Shown here: one piece after another, positions 61,513 to 64,000 of the stretch
How the letters are laid out: every line of letters starts with the position of its first letter
Position numbering within the stretch: position 1 is the stretch's first letter
Assembly: GCF_000376785.1 (NCBI RefSeq)
Contig: NZ_AQXX01000107.1
Coordinates: 1-64,000, forward strand
Direction: 5' to 3'
Source of the DNA: Hahella ganghwensis DSM 17046
GTDB lineage: Bacteria; Pseudomonadota; Gammaproteobacteria; Pseudomonadales; Oleiphilaceae
DNA: 64,000 nucleotides
Made by a program: the position numbers and the translations under genes
Notes under the pieces: model-generated
Seen by the model: only the letters and a program-made list of their open reading frames with translations
Told to the model about the DNA's origin: nothing
Database searches by the model: none

Positions 61513-62079
61513 TCAGCCTTTGTGCGGGTAGCGAATCACATTGTGAAATATCACCGGCTTCTGGCTTGTATTTCGGTAACCGTGCGGCTCATCTGCCGCA
61601 AAGCGCAAGGCGTCACCTTTTTTCAGTTTGATCCACTCGTTCCCGTGCAGAATTTCCAGCTTCCCTTTGATCACCACAACGTGCTCCACCACACCAGATT
61701 CATGTGGCTCTGACAAATGCTCAACTCGCGCCGGAAGCGTCAGCTCCATATACTCAAACCCCATGAGGGGATCGTAAGGAAACAAAATCTCGACTCCCAG
61801 AGAATCCTCTGGCATGGGGGCTCGGGACTGCCCGGCTTCATGCAACAATATGGGGAGCGGACCATCGCTTGTATCTGTAACCAACGACGTAAATGACAAG
61901 CTCATGCCTGTGGCGATTTTCCACAATGTGGCAATTGTCGGACTCGACTCTTCGCGTTCAATCTGTCCCAACATTGCTTTACTGACACCAGTGGCTTCAG
62001 CTGTTGTATCCAGACTCCAGCCTTTGCGCTTACGCTCGCGCTTCAAAACAGTGGCAATATGTTGATTGATCGATTGCAC
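61513..62079 (-). CDS. XRE-cupin transcriptional regulator
   Basis: This encodes 188 residues. The N-terminal XRE HTH (about 10-65) includes GVSKAMLGQIEREESSPTIATLWKIA, and the C-terminal cupin (about 105-185) includes HESGVVEHVVVIKGKLEIL and GDALRFAADEPHGYRN. It is a small-ligand-responsive regulator, divergent from the BenE-type transporter gene. Two matching palindromes in the shared region are the likely operators. The ATG at 62079 starts MQSINQHIATVLK. Confidence 0.9.
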   Translation of the reverse strand: MQSINQHIATVLKRERKRKGWSLDTTAEATGVSKAMLGQIEREESSPTIATLWKIATGMSLSFTSLVTDTSDGPLPILLHEAGQSRAPMPEDSLGVEILFPYDPLMGFEYMELTLPARVEHLSEPHESGVVEHVVVIKGKLEILHGNEWIKLKKGDALRFAADEPHGYRNTSQKPVIFHNVIRYPHKG

Positions 62080-62110
62080 AGATGGGATTCTCCGAAATCA
62101 AATTTTGTTT

Positions 62111-62159
62111 GTGCGCTATAACGCACAGGTGTTATTCTCTCGCGTACGTTATAACGCAC
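62111..62159. promoter_or_regulatory. Two 16-base operators between the XRE-cupin and BenE genes
   Basis: GTGCGCTATAACGCAC (62111-62126) and GTACGTTATAACGCAC (62144-62159) are near-identical palindromes, 33 bases apart start to start, about three helix turns. This fits cooperative binding of two XRE dimers on one DNA face, controlling both divergent genes. Confidence 0.8.
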
Positions 62160-62191
62160 GGACATGTTACTCAATTTACCGGGAGTTCTCC

Positions 62192-63352
62192 ATGCTGCAA
62201 GGCTATTCCATCAATCACCTGGTCGCAGGTTTTATTGCTGTACTGGTGGGTTATACCAGCTCAGCCGCGATTATCTTCCAGGCTGCTCAATCGGTAGGTG
62301 CTACGCCGGAACAGATAGGCTCCTGGATGTTTGCTCTGGGTATCGGAATGGGAATTACCAGTATCGCACTCTCCGTTGCCTACAAGATGCCATTGTTCAT
62401 CGCATGGTCCACCCCAGGTGCGGCACTTCTGGTTACCAGCTTGATGGGGGTATCGCTCGCTGAGGCAACAGGGGCATTTATTCTCTCTTCTGTCTTGATT
62501 CTATTGTCCGGGATTACCGGATTGTTTGAGCGGATGATGAAGCATATCCCTCTGGGGATCGGCGCCGCCATGCTGGCCGGTATTTTGTTACAGTTCGGGC
62601 TGGATGTCTTCAGAGCGCTTAACGATGATCTGGTTCTGGTCGCGGTGATGGGACTGACTTATCTTGTTTTCAAGCGATTCCGATCCCGCTACACCGTGGT
62701 GCTGGTACTGTTGGCGGGAGTTCTTTGGGCAGCCGGTAACAACTCCCTGGATTTCAGCCAACTCACACTTGAGTTCGCCACCCCGGTATTCACCTGGCCA
62801 CAGTTTACAGCCACCACTTTGCTCAGTGTGGGTGTTCCTCTGTTTATTGTCACCATGACGTCCCAGAATATCCCTGGTGTTGCAGTACTGAAAGCTCATG
62901 GCTATCAACCACCCGTTTCTCCCACGATTACCTGGACCGGATTAACCAGTCTCATTCTGGCTCCTTTTGGTGGGTATGCACTGAACCTTGCGGCCATTAC
63001 GGCAGCTATTTGTATGGGACCGGATGTTGATAAAGATCCAGGCAAACGCTATTGGGCCAGTGTGTCCGGTGGGGTCATTTATCTGTTCCTGGGAGTTTTT
63101 GGCGCCACAGTTTCCGCGTTATTTCTTGCCTTTCCAAAGACACTGGTTGTGGCTATTGCCGGTCTGGCGTTGCTGGCCACGATTGCCAACAGTCTGCATA
63201 CCGCCCTGGCTGATCCAGGAGACAGAGAAGCCTCGTTGATCACTTTCCTGATAGCCGCTTCAGGCGTCACCTTATTCGGTGTGGGGTCGGCTTTCTGGGC
63301 CATTGTCATAGGCATTGCTGCCAAGTGGGTCATGCATCGTGAGAAAGGCTAG
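62192..63352 (+). CDS. BenE/YdcO family transporter
   Basis: This encodes 386 residues with about 12 membrane helices. AGFIAVLVGYTSSAAIIFQAA at the N-terminus, FIAWSTPGAALLVTS, TMTSQNIPGVAVLKAHGY and APFGGYALNLAAITAAICMGPDV are typical of BenE, the benzoate:H+ symporter family. The ATG at 62192 follows GGGAG; the longer frame back to 62066 runs through the operators. Substrate unproven: benzoate catabolic genes are absent, so it may carry another small acid. Divergent XRE-cupin regulator upstream. Confidence 0.9.
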   Translation: MLQGYSINHLVAGFIAVLVGYTSSAAIIFQAAQSVGATPEQIGSWMFALGIGMGITSIALSVAYKMPLFIAWSTPGAALLVTSLMGVSLAEATGAFILSSVLILLSGITGLFERMMKHIPLGIGAAMLAGILLQFGLDVFRALNDDLVLVAVMGLTYLVFKRFRSRYTVVLVLLAGVLWAAGNNSLDFSQLTLEFATPVFTWPQFTATTLLSVGVPLFIVTMTSQNIPGVAVLKAHGYQPPVSPTITWTGLTSLILAPFGGYALNLAAITAAICMGPDVDKDPGKRYWASVSGGVIYLFLGVFGATVSALFLAFPKTLVVAIAGLALLATIANSLHTALADPGDREASLITFLIAASGVTLFGVGSAFWAIVIGIAAKWVMHREKG

Positions 63353-63552
63353 AAATGGCCTAAAACAATCGCCAATGCGCGCAGTTTCATGAGGTATCCC
63401 CTGTTTCTATTTTTAGTTGGATTACTTCTATTTAGGTAACGCAATAAGCAGTTAGTTTTATTCGCCAAATAGGGGACCTTTTCGCGTACAGATGACGGTT
63501 TTATTGCAGGAATGGGACACACTGTTGGCCACCCTGGAGTATGTCGAACTAA

Positions 63553-63945
63553 CTAGAGTTGGTAGTCCGTGCCGCAGTGAATGCAGGTAAATCCACGGTC
63601 AAGCAATACACTCACTACAACAGCAGACCACCCTGACAGACCCCATCGCTGTCGGCTATTAGAATGAATAAACTCTTGTGTTTGTATCGTGGGCCGCCTC
63701 TTGCAACAGGGACATTTAATTAGGAGAGACAAGATCAGGTGACTAAGAGCCCCCACCAGCAGTATGCAAATAGCGACGGTGAAGTAGTGGTCCGGTGCAA
63801 CTTCAAAGTAAACAAATCCCAAACCTAGGGAGAGTCTGAATAACCCCAAGGTTCTGAGGTAATTCAAACTCTCGACGATATATGGCCGAATATTCAGAGT
63901 GTTTTTCCGGCCATTTTGGATCTTCCCCCCCCTGTGGGGCGTCAT
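63553..63945 (-). CDS. Small membrane protein with zinc-ribbon cysteines
   Basis: This encodes 130 residues. Two hydrophobic segments occur: one about 40-75 (LGLGFVYFEVAP to SHLILSLL), followed by CPCC, and a shorter one before the final CIHC. Four cysteines in two CxxC pairs suggest a zinc ribbon split by a linker, on the cytoplasmic side. No family is recognised and there are no operon partners in view. The reading frame and cysteine pattern make it a plausible real gene. Confidence 0.55.
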   Translation of the reverse strand: MTPHRGGKIQNGRKNTLNIRPYIVESLNYLRTLGLFRLSLGLGFVYFEVAPDHYFTVAICILLVGALSHLILSLLIKCPCCKRRPTIQTQEFIHSNSRQRWGLSGWSAVVVSVLLDRGFTCIHCGTDYQL

Positions 63946-64000
63946 CTGGGCTCACTGCCCCTATACCTGCAGCTCTTTCCTTGCCATCAGCAGATTGCTG

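Noticed and set aside
61210-61713. 167-codon plus-strand frame
   Set aside because: It crosses the operon terminator and the 3' part of the XRE-cupin gene in antisense.
1-64000. tRNA, rRNA, CRISPR arrays and prophage genes
   Set aside because: None could be recognised on either strand by reading the sequence; no cloverleaf, conserved rRNA block, regular spacer array or phage structural gene was seen.

Overview
The window reads as a chromosomal segment of a motile, aquatic-type gammaproteobacterium. The evidence is the Fur/TonB iron systems, the sigma-54 promoter, the flagellin, the GspE/PilB-type ATPase and the overall gene families; base composition looks moderate, roughly half G+C by eye. 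I cannot name the genus from sequence alone.

Left edge (1-7.1 kb): a cut-off IS5-type element has broken the start of a probable polymorphic-toxin tail, which is followed by a small DUF7919-like gene. After a decayed stretch comes a reduced mercury-type operon (merR, merT, a ruined merP, a GDCCVxC protein; no merA). Then follow a YaiI/YqxD protein, a membrane-bound hybrid histidine kinase, an orphan short flagellin and a MITE whose ends resemble those of the IS.

Glycerol catabolism (7.1-11.5 kb): a DeoR-family GlpR-like repressor, glpD and glpK, with no glpF. The matching uptake system lies at the other side of the window (52.7-61.4 kb): a sigma-54 activator of the AcoR type, then a glycerol ABC importer like GlpSTPQUV, behind a clear -24/-12 promoter and a palindromic upstream site.

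Iron island (11.5-49.5 kb). The first half is a complete aerobactin system: iucABCD on the minus strand and, divergently, an MFS exporter, an FhuC/D/B-like importer and an IutA-like receptor. The second half is another NRPS-independent siderophore locus: ATP-grasp ligase, NIS synthetase (frameshifted in this sequence), PLP decarboxylase, diaminobutyrate-type aminotransferase, MFS exporter and two more NIS synthetases. It continues with a secreted M64 metallopeptidase, a four-gene Fe-siderophore importer, an FhuF-like reductase, an RraA/HMG-aldolase-like protein, a second receptor and a dedicated ExbB-ExbD-TonB set. Fur-box-like sites precede nearly every transcription unit. The gene content is close to achromobactin, vibrioferrin and staphyloferrin B loci but identical to none that I know, so a variant citrate/2-oxoglutarate carboxylate siderophore is the most promising undescribed system here.

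Right edge: a lone GspE/PilB-type ATPase with an apparent ATT start codon, a periplasmic amino-acid-type binding protein, and (after the glycerol importer) an XRE-cupin regulator divergent from a BenE transporter with two matching palindromic operators. The last gene is a small zinc-ribbon membrane protein.

All assignments come from reading motifs and comparing with remembered families; no database search was possible.
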